64,000 nucleotides of DNA, taken from contig CALAUG010000060.1 of assembly GCA_937892155.1 (NCBI GenBank), positions 1 through 64,000 of the forward strand, in the 5' to 3' direction. A program made the position numbers and the translations under genes. The notes under the pieces were generated by a model. The model did not search any database. It had not been told where the DNA came from and worked only from the letters and a program-made list of their open reading frames with translations. Origin of the DNA: an uncultured Bacteroidales bacterium (lineage in GTDB: Bacteria > Bacteroidota > Bacteroidia > Bacteroidales > UBA1715). Position 1 is the stretch's first letter. Each line of letters starts with the position of its first letter. Below are positions 1 to 7,673 of the stretch, in pieces.

Positions 1-28
1 GTCGAGGGTTCGAATCCCTCCGGGCACC
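1..28 (+). tRNA. tRNA 3' fragment (possibly tRNA-His)
   Basis: Only the T arm and the 3' acceptor strand lie in the window. The T stem GAGGG (4-8) pairs with CCCTC (16-20) around the loop TTCGAAT (9-15). The acceptor strand CGGGCAC (21-27) and a discriminator C (28) follow, and CCA does not seem to be encoded. A C discriminator is the usual mark of bacterial tRNA-His, so that identity is a tentative inference; the anticodon lies outside the window. Confidence 0.7.
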
Positions 29-34
29 CATAGG

Positions 35-66
35 AAAAGGGAGAATGCAGTTCTCCCTTTTTTATT
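35..66 (+). terminator. Rho-independent terminator after the tRNA
   Basis: GGGAGAA (39-45) and TTCTCCC (51-57) form a perfect 7-bp stem with a 5-base loop, followed by a T run at 58-64. It sits 7 bases after the tRNA acceptor strand. Confidence 0.8.
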
Positions 67-102
67 TTAACAATGCAGGATAAGATTGAAAGTAGAGGTA
101 AC

Positions 103-135
103 AAAAAAAGGACGAAATAAATTTCGTCCTTTTTT
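103..135 (-). terminator. Rho-independent terminator of the thioredoxin-like gene
   Basis: A perfect 9-bp stem, GGACGAAAT (110-118) with ATTTCGTCC (121-129), is flanked by an A run on the left and a T run on the right, so it could work in both directions. It lies 25 bases beyond the stop codon of the minus-strand gene at 160-1680. Confidence 0.75.
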
Positions 136-159
136 GTTGCACAGTATGTATTATATATA

Positions 160-1680
160 CTATTTTTTCTTTTCTGTTGCATCACGTTCCAGCTCACGTT
201 TCAAAACATCCACTACAGTTTCAGGCGGCAAGCGTTTTGCAATAATTTTCCGTTCTTTGTTCAATACGTACACAACCGGCGTACTATAAATATCATACGT
301 TGTACGGAAATTTGTATTCTGATATGGATCAAATACGTTTATAAAATCAAACATATCTTGTTCTGCAATGAATTTTTTCCATTTATCCATATCGGTCTGC
401 GTATAAACAAGGAAACATTCCACCCCTTTTTTCTTTAACTCATTCTCGCGGTACAATTTATGCCACTCAGGAATGATTTTTTTACAATGACCACAATCCG
501 TATCAAAGAAATAAAGAACAACGTACGGCGATTTTACTAAACTCAAACGAGTCCATCCCATATTTTCATCGAGAGTATCCTGCCCCATTTTGTACACAAG
601 CATATCAACGGCCTGTGCACCAATTTGGTTATACACCATTTTGTCGTAGCGGTCTTTTATCTTATTCATATATGCCGTATCGTTCACAACACGGGCAGGG
701 ACATGATCATTCAAATAATAATTTCCCATTATGTGCACGAAAATATTATCCAAGCCCATATATTTCGGATTCTGATACTTCATAAACAAATGGTGCAGAG
801 TATTATAGTACATTTTACCTTCATAACCCTTACCTTCTTGTTCCAAGATTCTGTTCATCACAAAATCTACTTGCGGAATAATTGAATCTGGAATTTGGAA
901 CAATTGTTTATCGAAGTAATCGTCAATTTTTGATTCATATACTGGCGTTCTCAACAAACGTTCGTCACCTAAGTTAATCTTATCAAAATAATGATTTTTT
1001 ACATAGGTATATTTGAACAATGAATCGGTAATGACGCCTTTCTCGTCGCGTGGGTAATCGGGAATATCAAGTTCGCGCGTACAGCCCAATATCGAAGCCA
1101 ACAACGTTTCTGGATGTTTTGCAATAATTTCGTCTTCGTAGGCAAGCATTTCATCACGAATAACATCGTATTGTTTTTTTAGCATATCAATAGAATCACG
1201 ACGGGATTCCAGTTTTTTCTTATTATATTTTGACGTATCGGCTTCGTTCAGTTCCTTCAATTTATCAATTATTGGTTTTCGAACCTTGTACATATCGGAA
1301 CTTTTCTTTTGATACTGCAGAAAAACTGTGTTTGACTCACTGCCTTCTATTTTCAAATGTCCAAACAAATCGGTAGTATCTGTTTCGATTTTAAATGTCT
1401 GATCCGGATTGTCTATCATTATCTCAAAATAACGATAGTCTGGCGTAAGCACAAGATACAAGCCACCATCGAGCAACGAATCGCCTTCAAATACGCCTCT
1501 ACCTTTGGAATCGACCCAAATAGTATCGGAGACCAATTTTTTTGCACCATAATGGTAACCAAGTAACAACGTCGTGTCCTTTACGCCATTGACTTTCACC
1601 TCGATTTTATGAGGAGTCTTTTGCGCAAATACCGACGCAACAATTGAAAATACTACGAAGAAACTGACTATCTTTTTCAT
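160..1680 (-). CDS. Secreted thioredoxin-like (TlpA/DUF4369/DUF5106-type) protein
   Basis: 506 residues starting with a signal peptide (about 1-19, ending FAQ). Residues about 25-115 look like the beta-rich DUF4369-type N-terminal domain of Bacteroidota TlpA-like proteins. A long helical middle part, rich in Lys, Asp and Tyr, resembles DUF5106 proteins. The C-terminal third is a thioredoxin fold with the redox motif CGHC at about 396-399 and the cis-proline in STPV near 468. Family knowledge suggests a periplasmic thiol-disulfide oxidoreductase; its substrates are unknown. It lies 11 bases downstream of the DUF4293 gene on the same strand, so the two are probably cotranscribed. The call of a thioredoxin-like protein is firm, the middle-domain name less so. 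Confidence 0.85.
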   Translation of the reverse strand: MKKIVSFFVVFSIVASVFAQKTPHKIEVKVNGVKDTTLLLGYHYGAKKLVSDTIWVDSKGRGVFEGDSLLDGGLYLVLTPDYRYFEIMIDNPDQTFKIETDTTDLFGHLKIEGSESNTVFLQYQKKSSDMYKVRKPIIDKLKELNEADTSKYNKKKLESRRDSIDMLKKQYDVIRDEMLAYEDEIIAKHPETLLASILGCTRELDIPDYPRDEKGVITDSLFKYTYVKNHYFDKINLGDERLLRTPVYESKIDDYFDKQLFQIPDSIIPQVDFVMNRILEQEGKGYEGKMYYNTLHHLFMKYQNPKYMGLDNIFVHIMGNYYLNDHVPARVVNDTAYMNKIKDRYDKMVYNQIGAQAVDMLVYKMGQDTLDENMGWTRLSLVKSPYVVLYFFDTDCGHCKKIIPEWHKLYRENELKKKGVECFLVYTQTDMDKWKKFIAEQDMFDFINVFDPYQNTNFRTTYDIYSTPVVYVLNKERKIIAKRLPPETVVDVLKRELERDATEKKK

Positions 1681-1691
1681 ATCTTGTATTT

Positions 1692-2171
1692 TTAACGGAT
1701 TCTATCAACAGAACGAACTAAAGCCTCATCTTTTCTTATTCCTTTTACGGCAAGCCAATCAAGTATCATAGCAATGATAAGAAATAAGGAACCGATTTGA
1801 GGAATGATATGTTCGTCTTCGAAACTACCTTTTAGCGTAAACGTATAAAAAACAATTACTGCAACCAGTGCGACCTTCAACAAGAAGGAATAATGCGTCA
1901 ACTTAATCTGCAACTTCCGTTTGTTAAACAAGAAGATTACCACAATGTTCAATACCGCGGTAATTGCCATGAAAATCGACATTGTGAACGCATTGACAGC
2001 AACACCGCCACACGATTCACTATACTGAATCACATACGAATATATGTCGATGCCCGCAGTTCCGTTACAACCTGCAGATACACCAGAAATAGACACTAAT
2101 GGGAAAAATATTGCGAGAGCAGTTAGCACTGCCGACAACAAAAGCCAAACAGACTGAATTCTTTGAATCAT
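1692..2171 (-). CDS. DUF4293 family membrane protein
   Basis: 159 residues with four predicted membrane segments: about 8-28, 60-82, 92-112 and 122-142. The opening MIQRIQSVWLL and the general layout fit the DUF4293 family, which is restricted to Bacteroidota and has no known function. A -7 box (CAAATGTA on the plus strand, 2192-2199) lies about 20 bases upstream of the ATG. It is probably the first gene of a two-gene transcript with the thioredoxin-like protein. Confidence 0.8.
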   Translation of the reverse strand: MIQRIQSVWLLLSAVLTALAIFFPLVSISGVSAGCNGTAGIDIYSYVIQYSESCGGVAVNAFTMSIFMAITAVLNIVVIFLFNKRKLQIKLTHYSFLLKVALVAVIVFYTFTLKGSFEDEHIIPQIGSLFLIIAMILDWLAVKGIRKDEALVRSVDRIR

Positions 2172-2191
2172 TTTTTTTCTTTTATACTACG

Positions 2192-2199
2192 CAAATGTA
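2192..2199 (-). promoter_or_regulatory. Bacteroidota -7 box of the DUF4293 gene
   Basis: TACATTTG on the minus strand matches TAnnTTTG and lies about 20 bases before the ATG. No clear -33 TTTG was found. Confidence 0.45.
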
Positions 2200-2306
2200 C
2201 AATGTTTGAACGAAAAATAAAATCACATAGTATTTTAGTTGTCAGTTTTCATGAATCAACTGTGAAAATGTACAATTCACCGGGCATAGTAAGGTAACAT
2301 AACCTC

Positions 2307-2828
2307 TTATTTAATCTCCAGAATTTTCATTGCAATCATAGCACACGCCTCGGCATCGGCAAGAGCGTGGTGATGATTTTTGAGATTGTAGCCGCAAGCC
2401 GCCGAAACAGTATGTAACTGATGATTCGGCAAATTCTTTCCAAAATGCCGCCGTGCAGCACACAAAGTATCATAGAACTGATAGTTTGGATAATCCATCT
2501 GATAGGTTTGAAAAACAGCTTTAAGGCAACCTTCGTCAAATCTACTATTATGGGCGACAAACGGCACGTTAAATTCGGGATAATATTCACGAATTTTTTG
2601 TTCTACATTTTTCCATACAATTGGGAAAATTGGCGCGTAATCGGTGTCGTTGTGCCCCAACCCATGCACATTTTGGCAAAACCATTTATAGTAATTTGGT
2701 TCAGGTTTAATAAGACTGTACAACGAATCCACCACCTGACCATTTTTCACTACTACTATTCCAACGCTACAAACGCTACAACAGCATTCGTTGGCGGTTT
2801 CAAAATCAATTGCTACAAAATTTTCCAA
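2307..2828 (-). CDS. DEDDh 3'-5' exonuclease (DnaQ/epsilon-like)
   Basis: 173 residues carrying all DEDDh exonuclease motifs: Exo I AIDFE with D8 and E10, Exo II in HNSRFD with D98, and Exo III HHALAD with H153 and D158. This is the proofreading-exonuclease fold acting on DNA or RNA 3' ends. The protein is a free-standing single domain rather than a polymerase subunit. The start is a TTG codon, because no ATG occurs in frame until residue 111. It begins only 7 bases after the stop of the WYL regulator gene, so it is probably translated from the same mRNA. Its place beside a WYL gene in an accessory island suggests a defence or repair role, which is inference. Confidence 0.85.
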   Translation of the reverse strand: MENFVAIDFETANECCCSVCSVGIVVVKNGQVVDSLYSLIKPEPNYYKWFCQNVHGLGHNDTDYAPIFPIVWKNVEQKIREYYPEFNVPFVAHNSRFDEGCLKAVFQTYQMDYPNYQFYDTLCAARRHFGKNLPNHQLHTVSAACGYNLKNHHHALADAEACAMIAMKILEIK

Positions 2829-2835
2829 AGTTGTC

Positions 2836-3741
2836 TTATTTTTTGTTATACAGTGCCAATGCTTTTTGCAACGTGTTTTTCATTTCGTCGCGGAAAGATT
2901 TTGGTTTCAATACAACAGCCGAATTTCCATACGACAAAATTTCCATACGAAAATCGAAAGTTGGTCGAAGATTCCAACTAAATGTTGTTGAATATTCGTC
3001 TTCTTTTATGATTGTTTGCGATTCGTGCAACGGAAGAGTTTTAACATATTTAGCTTGTTCGGAATCAATTCGAATAGTTACAATCTGAGGATTACAGTCA
3101 TCTAATCTAATTATTCCATAACAATTCGAATAGTATTCGTCAATGTTAAAATCTTTTGGTAATGAAAATTTCAAATTTGTCTGGTCAACAGTAACAATTC
3201 TATCAAGAGCAAGAGGATAAATATATCCAGCTTCATTTCCAACAATCACATACCAACGTTGTTTGAATTGCTTTAACGCATACGGGAAAACCGTTTTTTT
3301 AGACACAATGGCATCACTAAATTTTTTATAATGAACCACTATAGCCGTGTAATTCTCCATAGCAGTTATTATGGGTTCCATAAATTGAGATCCGCCAGGA
3401 TTTTTTTCAAATTGTATGCGACCTTTTAAGTCAATATTTCCACTTAACTTACTTTGAATGGAAAAACTATCAAGTAACCACATTTTAAGGCCATCGCCAA
3501 GATGAATATCTTCTTGAGAAACATAGTATCGATTTTGACTTTTGTGAATTTGAATGTCCAAATCGAACATATCGCGGATGTAATTTTTATAGTTTTCGAA
3601 CGTTCGACGTTTCAATTCTTTTTCGCCATCTTGAGCAAAATTTCTTTCCCATTTTTCTGCAATTTCACGCAAGGTAATGCCCGTTTCTCCAGCGTTCATA
3701 ATGGTTCGTGCGAACCACACACATTTATTGAATTTGTCCAT
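2836..3741 (-). CDS. WYL-domain transcriptional regulator
   Basis: 301 residues. The N-terminal part (about 1-80) contains a winged-helix-like segment (GITLREIAEKW, 21-31). The WYL domain spans about 125-195 with the core RWYVIVG (162-168) and the typical PLALDRI strand (176-182). The C-terminal WCX-type end reads EILSYG...LKPKSF (267-283). WYL proteins sense nucleic acids or nucleotides and often repress anti-phage genes. Its own start is preceded by a 37-bp element (3757-3793) that recurs before three other genes in this island. Autoregulation and control of the island are therefore the likely job, by inference. The exonuclease gene follows directly. Confidence 0.9.
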   Translation of the reverse strand: MDKFNKCVWFARTIMNAGETGITLREIAEKWERNFAQDGEKELKRRTFENYKNYIRDMFDLDIQIHKSQNRYYVSQEDIHLGDGLKMWLLDSFSIQSKLSGNIDLKGRIQFEKNPGGSQFMEPIITAMENYTAIVVHYKKFSDAIVSKKTVFPYALKQFKQRWYVIVGNEAGYIYPLALDRIVTVDQTNLKFSLPKDFNIDEYYSNCYGIIRLDDCNPQIVTIRIDSEQAKYVKTLPLHESQTIIKEDEYSTTFSWNLRPTFDFRMEILSYGNSAVVLKPKSFRDEMKNTLQKALALYNKK

Positions 3742-3756
3742 TGTTTTTATTTTTTA

Positions 3757-3793
3757 CAAAGGTAAAAAAATACTGAGCAAAAAATTGGCACAG
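3757..3793 (-). promoter_or_regulatory. Shared island promoter/operator, copy A (WYL gene)
   Basis: On the plus strand CTGAGC (3773-3778), nine bases and GCACAG (3788-3793) form an imperfect dyad. On the minus strand the dyad covers a TTTG box (3778-3781) and is followed, after 13 bases, by a perfect -7 box TACCTTTG (3757-3764). The WYL ATG lies 16 bases further on. The same spacing recurs at 4386, 10440 and 12855. Confidence 0.65.
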
Positions 3794-3809
3794 AGTAAAA
3801 CTTCTCATA

Positions 3810-4361
3810 TTAGTGTTTTATAATTAGAATATTGTCCTTTGTTTTCTCCATTGTCGGCTCCAATAATCGTTTTCGAACTTCAGTTTTCGACATTCCTTTA
3901 AACATTGAATTAAAATCCCAATGAATTGTTTTGAAACATTCGGCAAACGACCAAGGCTGAATGTTGTTTCTGCCAGTAGAGAGAGAACTCCAGTCGGTAT
4001 AGCTTGGAGAGAAACGAAGTTCAATTTCTTTTTTGAGCAGATTTAAAAATATTTCATCAGGAATGGTAGAATCCCCATAAAAGACATGACAGGTTAAATC
4101 GGATTCATGCCCAGTTCGAAGGTAATCAATATAATCAAGAATAACGCCACGGACAGTGCCTTCGCTCATTTCTGGGTGATTGTCCTTCATATCGTTAATT
4201 AGGGGCATCAAATCAATGTCGGCATGAAAAGCGACAGCCAGTTCAACAAGTTTTTGTTCAATTGAGAGCGATTCAGATTCGTAACCAAAGTTGTCAAAAT
4301 ACGTACGAATTGATTTGTGCAATTTTGGATTGCCATCACGGTAATAAGTAGTTGTTTCCAT
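3810..4361 (-). CDS. Unrecognised island protein
   Basis: 183 residues of a soluble, mostly helical protein without signal peptide or membrane segment. I do not recognise a family. Visible features are an acidic helical N-terminal half and a polar C-terminal part that ends in a basic helix (about 160-172). It lies directly upstream of the WYL gene but has its own copy of the shared operator (4386-4422). It is thus probably coregulated with the WYL gene rather than simply cotranscribed. An effector role in the same regulon is possible, but nothing in the sequence proves it. Confidence 0.75.
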   Translation of the reverse strand: METTTYYRDGNPKLHKSIRTYFDNFGYESESLSIEQKLVELAVAFHADIDLMPLINDMKDNHPEMSEGTVRGVILDYIDYLRTGHESDLTCHVFYGDSTIPDEIFLNLLKKEIELRFSPSYTDWSSLSTGRNNIQPWSFAECFKTIHWDFNSMFKGMSKTEVRKRLLEPTMEKTKDNILIIKH

Positions 4362-4385
4362 ATCTGTTGTTTTTATTTACAGATA

Positions 4386-4422
4386 CAAAACAAATGTGAC
4401 ACTGGGCAAAAAGTTGGGACAG
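4386..4422 (-). promoter_or_regulatory. Shared island promoter/operator, copy B (unknown gene)
   Basis: On the plus strand CTGGGC (4402-4407), nine bases and GGACAG (4417-4422). On the minus strand the TTTG box (4407-4410) is followed after 13 bases by TTGTTTTG (4386-4393), giving the same geometry as copy A. The ATG of the 183-residue gene lies 25 bases downstream. Confidence 0.6.
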
Positions 4423-4448
4423 TATATAAAAACAAAGATTTTTTTTAT

Positions 4449-5042
4449 TTATATCTCAATTATTCTCGGTGAATATTTGACCTTATAATGATTGTCAACG
4501 ATAGCACTATTGGAATAGATTGTTTTACCTATTGTTATCATTCCATATGAGTTGTGATCGTGTCCAAAAAGATGAAGTTTTGGTTTTATAACTTTCAGTC
4601 TATCTGACAATTCCGTACTACCGAAATGTACGCCACATGTACTATCCAAAATATCGTATGGCGGTTGATGAGTAATTAAAACGTCCACATCTTTTGGAAT
4701 ATTGGCAACAACTGCGGGATATTTATCGTACATAGCGTATTCCATAAACAATGGAACACCCCAGAATTTTATACCATCAATTACAATTCCCTCTTCTCGT
4801 AGATAATGAACATCGTCGGGCAGACCGTCTATGCCACCATCGTATAGGCACATATCGTGGTTTCCAGCAACGGCAATTTTGTGTTTGTATGGCAAATCGC
4901 AAAACCATTGAAAAAAATCAAGAACTTCGTCCTCGCTTCCGCCCATTGAAAAATCTCCCGAATGTACAATAACATCAGCTTCTGGCATATCAACCAATTG
5001 TTTGTGAAATCCGTGTGTGTCTGAAATGTGTAATATCTTCAT
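4449..5042 (-). CDS. Calcineurin-like metallophosphoesterase
   Basis: 197 residues with the metal-binding signature of this superfamily: ISDTH near the N terminus (D and H), HSGDFS (about 27-32), GNHD (about 60-63), ITHQPP (about 122-127) and GHDH (about 158-161). Such enzymes hydrolyse phosphomono- or diesters with two metal ions. The compact form without added domains resembles small cytoplasmic phosphoesterases of unknown substrate. It sits in the island between the unknown gene and a remnant of a PLD-family gene. There is no shared operator copy directly upstream. Confidence 0.85.
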   Translation of the reverse strand: MKILHISDTHGFHKQLVDMPEADVIVHSGDFSMGGSEDEVLDFFQWFCDLPYKHKIAVAGNHDMCLYDGGIDGLPDDVHYLREEGIVIDGIKFWGVPLFMEYAMYDKYPAVVANIPKDVDVLITHQPPYDILDSTCGVHFGSTELSDRLKVIKPKLHLFGHDHNSYGMITIGKTIYSNSAIVDNHYKVKYSPRIIEI

Positions 5043-5051
5043 AATTAATAT

Positions 5052-5132
5052 CTACTTTATTCTATCTCCGCAAAATTCTTTTCTACCACAGTTTTTGCAA
5101 TGTGATTGATATTCCCAATATATGTCTAACAT
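5052..5132 (-). pseudogene. Remnant of a second PLD-family gene (C-terminal tail only)
   Basis: The minus strand reads an open segment of about 26 codons that ends in CGRKEFCGDRIK and a stop at 5052-5054. It matches the last residues of the PLD-family protein encoded at 6365-6880 almost exactly, including the HC-x2-C-x5-C tail. An in-frame stop closes the segment upstream (5133-5135) and no HKD motif remains. This is therefore the 3' stump of a duplicated or recombined copy, left between the phosphoesterase and YhcG-like genes. Confidence 0.75.
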
Positions 5133-5172
5133 TCATATCACTTATCTTAGTTTGCTTCCATACTGAAGTTTG

Positions 5173-6213
5173 TTAGTCTGTTTTATACGTACCATTTTTC
5201 CCCTTTGCCAACATTTTCACGTTATTAATCTCTTTCACAAGTTGCTCCGTGGTTGGAAGATAAAGTTTATACTCGCTCGTAAGAATCGTTTGATTATTTT
5301 CGGGCAATGCCATTTTTACGACAGTATCGTTTTTGTCCGTACATAACAATATGCCTATTGAAGGATTTTCATCGGGTAATTTTTCAGTACGGTCGTAGTA
5401 GTTCACATACATTTGTAATTGACCTAAATCCTGATGAGTGAGTTTACCCGTCTTGAGTTCAACAATGACAAAGCATTTTAATAATCGATTATAAAAAACA
5501 AGGTCAACAAAGAATTCATCATCTTCCAAAAGAATGCGTTTTTGCCGTGCAACAAAAGTGAATCCATTGCCCATTTCCAAAAGGAAATCCGTAATATGTG
5601 TGATGATAGTACTTTCAAAGTCTTTTTCGTAATAGGATGGTTTACAATCCAAACCCAAGAATTCCAACACCATAGGGTCTTTTATAATTTCTTGTGGTGT
5701 TTCTGGAATCCTTTCCTTGCGTGCCACAGCAAGTACTGCTTCTTTGTCGTTACTTAACAAAAGCCGTTCATACAATTGGCTGTTGATCTGACGTTCCGTC
5801 TCTCGTGCCGTCCATGCATGATTCACCGATTCCAACTCGTAATATTCCCGTTTGTCGGGATCATCAATGGAAATCAACAATTTATATTGACTCCAGTTTA
5901 ATTGCGTCCGCACTGTGGACGCAATTGGGTAAATTCGATAAAATTGTCTTGCTCGTTCCAGTTGTCGCACGCCAAATCCGCTTCCATATTCGGCTTCCAA
6001 ATTTTCGGCAAGAGTTCTGACAATATATGCACCATAATCGGCTCTATCCTTCCCTTGTTGTTCTTCCTCAAATATCCTTCTGCCTAAGTTCCAATACATT
6101 TGTACACGGCAGAAATCAACACTTCGTACAGCGTTTGCTCGAGCATTTTCAATAATTGTTCGAGCGTCTTCAATCAATGCGTTTTGTGGCATTTTACCAT
6201 GATTAGTTTTCAT
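5173..6213 (-). CDS. YhcG-type PDDEXK nuclease (DUF1016)
   Basis: 346 residues. The N-terminal DUF1016 helical domain covers about 15-150 (opening DARTIIENAR; WSQYKLLISI at 107-116). The C-terminal PDDEXK nuclease fold covers about 180-335 with D237 (FVDLVFYN), E252 and K254 (VELKTG) and Q265/Q267. All expected catalytic residues are present, so it is probably an active DNA nuclease. Proteins of this family are frequent in defence and mobile regions and beside restriction-modification genes. No methylase or specificity gene is visible here, so it stands alone. The start could also be the Met at residue 8. Confidence 0.9.
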   Translation of the reverse strand: MKTNHGKMPQNALIEDARTIIENARANAVRSVDFCRVQMYWNLGRRIFEEEQQGKDRADYGAYIVRTLAENLEAEYGSGFGVRQLERARQFYRIYPIASTVRTQLNWSQYKLLISIDDPDKREYYELESVNHAWTARETERQINSQLYERLLLSNDKEAVLAVARKERIPETPQEIIKDPMVLEFLGLDCKPSYYEKDFESTIITHITDFLLEMGNGFTFVARQKRILLEDDEFFVDLVFYNRLLKCFVIVELKTGKLTHQDLGQLQMYVNYYDRTEKLPDENPSIGILLCTDKNDTVVKMALPENNQTILTSEYKLYLPTTEQLVKEINNVKMLAKGKNGTYKTD

Positions 6214-6283
6214 TTTCTTCGTATTTTATTTCTCAAAAGTGTGCAATTTTTCGCCTCTTGTGGTCTGAAATGCGAAAAACTTT

Positions 6284-6307
6284 AAAGATATGCAACTGTA
6301 TATCTTT
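6284..6307. repeat. Perfect 8-bp inverted repeat between the PLD and YhcG-like genes
   Basis: AAAGATAT (6284-6291) and its complement ATATCTTT (6300-6307) flank an 8-base loop. It lies 58 bases beyond the stop of the PLD-family gene and 71 bases before the YhcG-like ATG. It could be a weak hairpin terminator or a protein-binding site; the stem is AT-rich. Confidence 0.35.
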
Positions 6308-6364
6308 TGTGTAAAAATAGGAAAAATCACTGATATAGGGAAGAGTATATAGAAGATTATTAGT

Positions 6365-6880
6365 CTATTTAATTCTATCTCCGCAAAATTCTTTTCTTCC
6401 ACATTTGGCGCAATGCGAGCCCATCCATAGTGTGTCGAATTGGTTGATAGCAGATTCCACTAATTGAGGATCGTTGGTAAGGATTCCTGCTTCGAAATTT
6501 CTTCGCAATGAACTTTTCATTCCGATTCCAGCTCCTGTAAGATTTGCCGAGCCAATGTATGCAGTTTCTAAATCAAAAATCATCAGTTTAAAATGCACGC
6601 GTGGGCAAAGCACTCGTTCCAACGCAGATGCAAGAATTGGGTATTTATCAAAATCCTCTCGAAAATTCGGTCCTGGTTCTTTTGCGTGAATCAACCGAAC
6701 GCCAACGCCCCGTTTGAGCAAGCCTGCGATTTGTCCCAACAAAGGAATTGTTTCGTTCCCCTGTTTCACATACAAATCTTTTATGTCGGCCGTACCAATC
6801 CACAATGTTTCGTGCACCGAAGCAATTCTGGAAATCACCTCGGTGTAGTGCTGTTCGTTGGAAATATATTGGGTGAACAT
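6365..6880 (-). CDS. Phospholipase D-like protein with single HKD motif and Cys tail
   Basis: 171 residues. One HKD motif is visible: H96-x-K98-x4-D103, followed by GSANLTG (110-116) with the usual Ser and Asn. A single motif implies that two chains form one active site, as in Nuc-type nucleases and PLD-type restriction enzymes. The last 17 residues hold HC-x2-C-x5-C (C157, C160, C166), a possible small metal-binding knuckle. It starts 11 bases after the stop of higA, so it is very likely cotranscribed with the HigBA toxin-antitoxin pair. A second copy of its tail survives at 5052-5132. Substrate unknown; a nuclease role is likely but unproven. Confidence 0.8.
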   Translation of the reverse strand: MFTQYISNEQHYTEVISRIASVHETLWIGTADIKDLYVKQGNETIPLLGQIAGLLKRGVGVRLIHAKEPGPNFREDFDKYPILASALERVLCPRVHFKLMIFDLETAYIGSANLTGAGIGMKSSLRRNFEAGILTNDPQLVESAINQFDTLWMGSHCAKCGRKEFCGDRIK

Positions 6881-6891
6881 TAGAATAAATC

Positions 6892-7257
6892 TTAAACTCC
6901 AAGAACAATATTTGCATCAATGTCCATTTCCTTACAAATTTTTCGTGCAACTTGCAAAGTCGGCTCGCAACGACCATTAAAAATATCACTAATGCGAGAA
7001 GTGCTAACGCCCAACAATTTAGCCAAACGCACTTGATTAAGCCCCATTTCGTACATACGAAGTTTCATAACATCAACCAATTGCGGTGATTTAATCGGGA
7101 AATGTTCATCTTCGTATTCGGCAACCATTTCCGAAAGCAAATCCAATTCAACAGAATTCTTATCGGTAAGAGGGGTCTCGTCCGTCACCAATGGTAACAG
7201 TTCTTCAATACGTGCCATAGTTGCTTCGTAAGCCTCTTTTGTCTTAATTCTTGTCAT
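6892..7257 (-). CDS. higA: HigA-type antitoxin (XRE family)
   Basis: 121 residues. The C-terminal half is a helix-turn-helix domain (about 70-115) with QVRLAKLLGVSTSRISDIF. The N-terminal half is acidic and helical, as in HigA proteins that wrap the toxin. It lies 8 bases downstream of the HigB-type gene, the toxin-first order typical of higBA. The complex presumably binds the palindrome at 7562-7580 and represses its own operon, by analogy with the family. Confidence 0.88.
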   Translation of the reverse strand: MTRIKTKEAYEATMARIEELLPLVTDETPLTDKNSVELDLLSEMVAEYEDEHFPIKSPQLVDVMKLRMYEMGLNQVRLAKLLGVSTSRISDIFNGRCEPTLQVARKICKEMDIDANIVLGV

Positions 7258-7265
7258 AACACCTC

Positions 7266-7559
7266 CTATATATTTTTTGCATCAATCGTATCGTATTCAG
7301 CATGTGTTCCTATAAAACGAATCAACACCAATCCAATCGTGAATTTAATCACCACAATCAAACGATAGTTATTCCCTCTTATATTGAACACATAATGTTG
7401 ATTACCAACGGCATCGACTGTCCGAAAAGTTTTCTTTATATCATCAAAGCAATACCATTCTGCGTTTGCCGTCTTTTTATACCAGTCTTCCAAAGCGGTT
7501 TCCGCATCGGGATGTTTGGTATAATACTCTATTATTTTACTGCGTGCTATAATTCTCAT
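7266..7559 (-). CDS. higB: HigB-type toxin (RelE-like mRNA interferase)
   Basis: 97 residues, the usual length for HigB_toxin proteins. Family marks include an N-terminal helix with KIIEYYTKHPDAE, the middle segment W-x2-FDDIKKTF, and the C-terminal core NIRGNNYRLIVVI followed by a strand ending IGTHAEYD. HigB cleaves mRNA on the ribosome and is neutralised by HigA, encoded just downstream. A perfect 19-bp palindrome overlapping the -7 box lies 3 bases before the ATG. Confidence 0.88.
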   Translation of the reverse strand: MRIIARSKIIEYYTKHPDAETALEDWYKKTANAEWYCFDDIKKTFRTVDAVGNQHYVFNIRGNNYRLIVVIKFTIGLVLIRFIGTHAEYDTIDAKNI

Positions 7560-7561
7560 TA

Positions 7562-7586
7562 TGTGTTATTTTGTAACACAAAACTA
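7562..7586 (-). promoter_or_regulatory. higBA promoter with palindromic operator
   Basis: TGTGTTA (7562-7568), five bases and TAACACA (7574-7580) form a perfect dyad. The minus-strand -7 box TAGTTTTG (7579-7586) overlaps its upstream end. A protein bound to the dyad would block initiation, which fits autorepression by HigBA. Confidence 0.65.
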
Positions 7587-7673
7587 CAAACAAATTTTAA
7601 TTTTCAAAATTATTTTTTGAAAAACAAAACCATATACTGCAATGAATATCAAAAAATGAAAAAAAGATTCATC

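Noticed and set aside
6239..6260. A fifth WYL-type operator before the YhcG-like gene (GTGTGC followed by a T run).
   Set aside because: The second arm is missing and the box spacing differs from the four constant copies.
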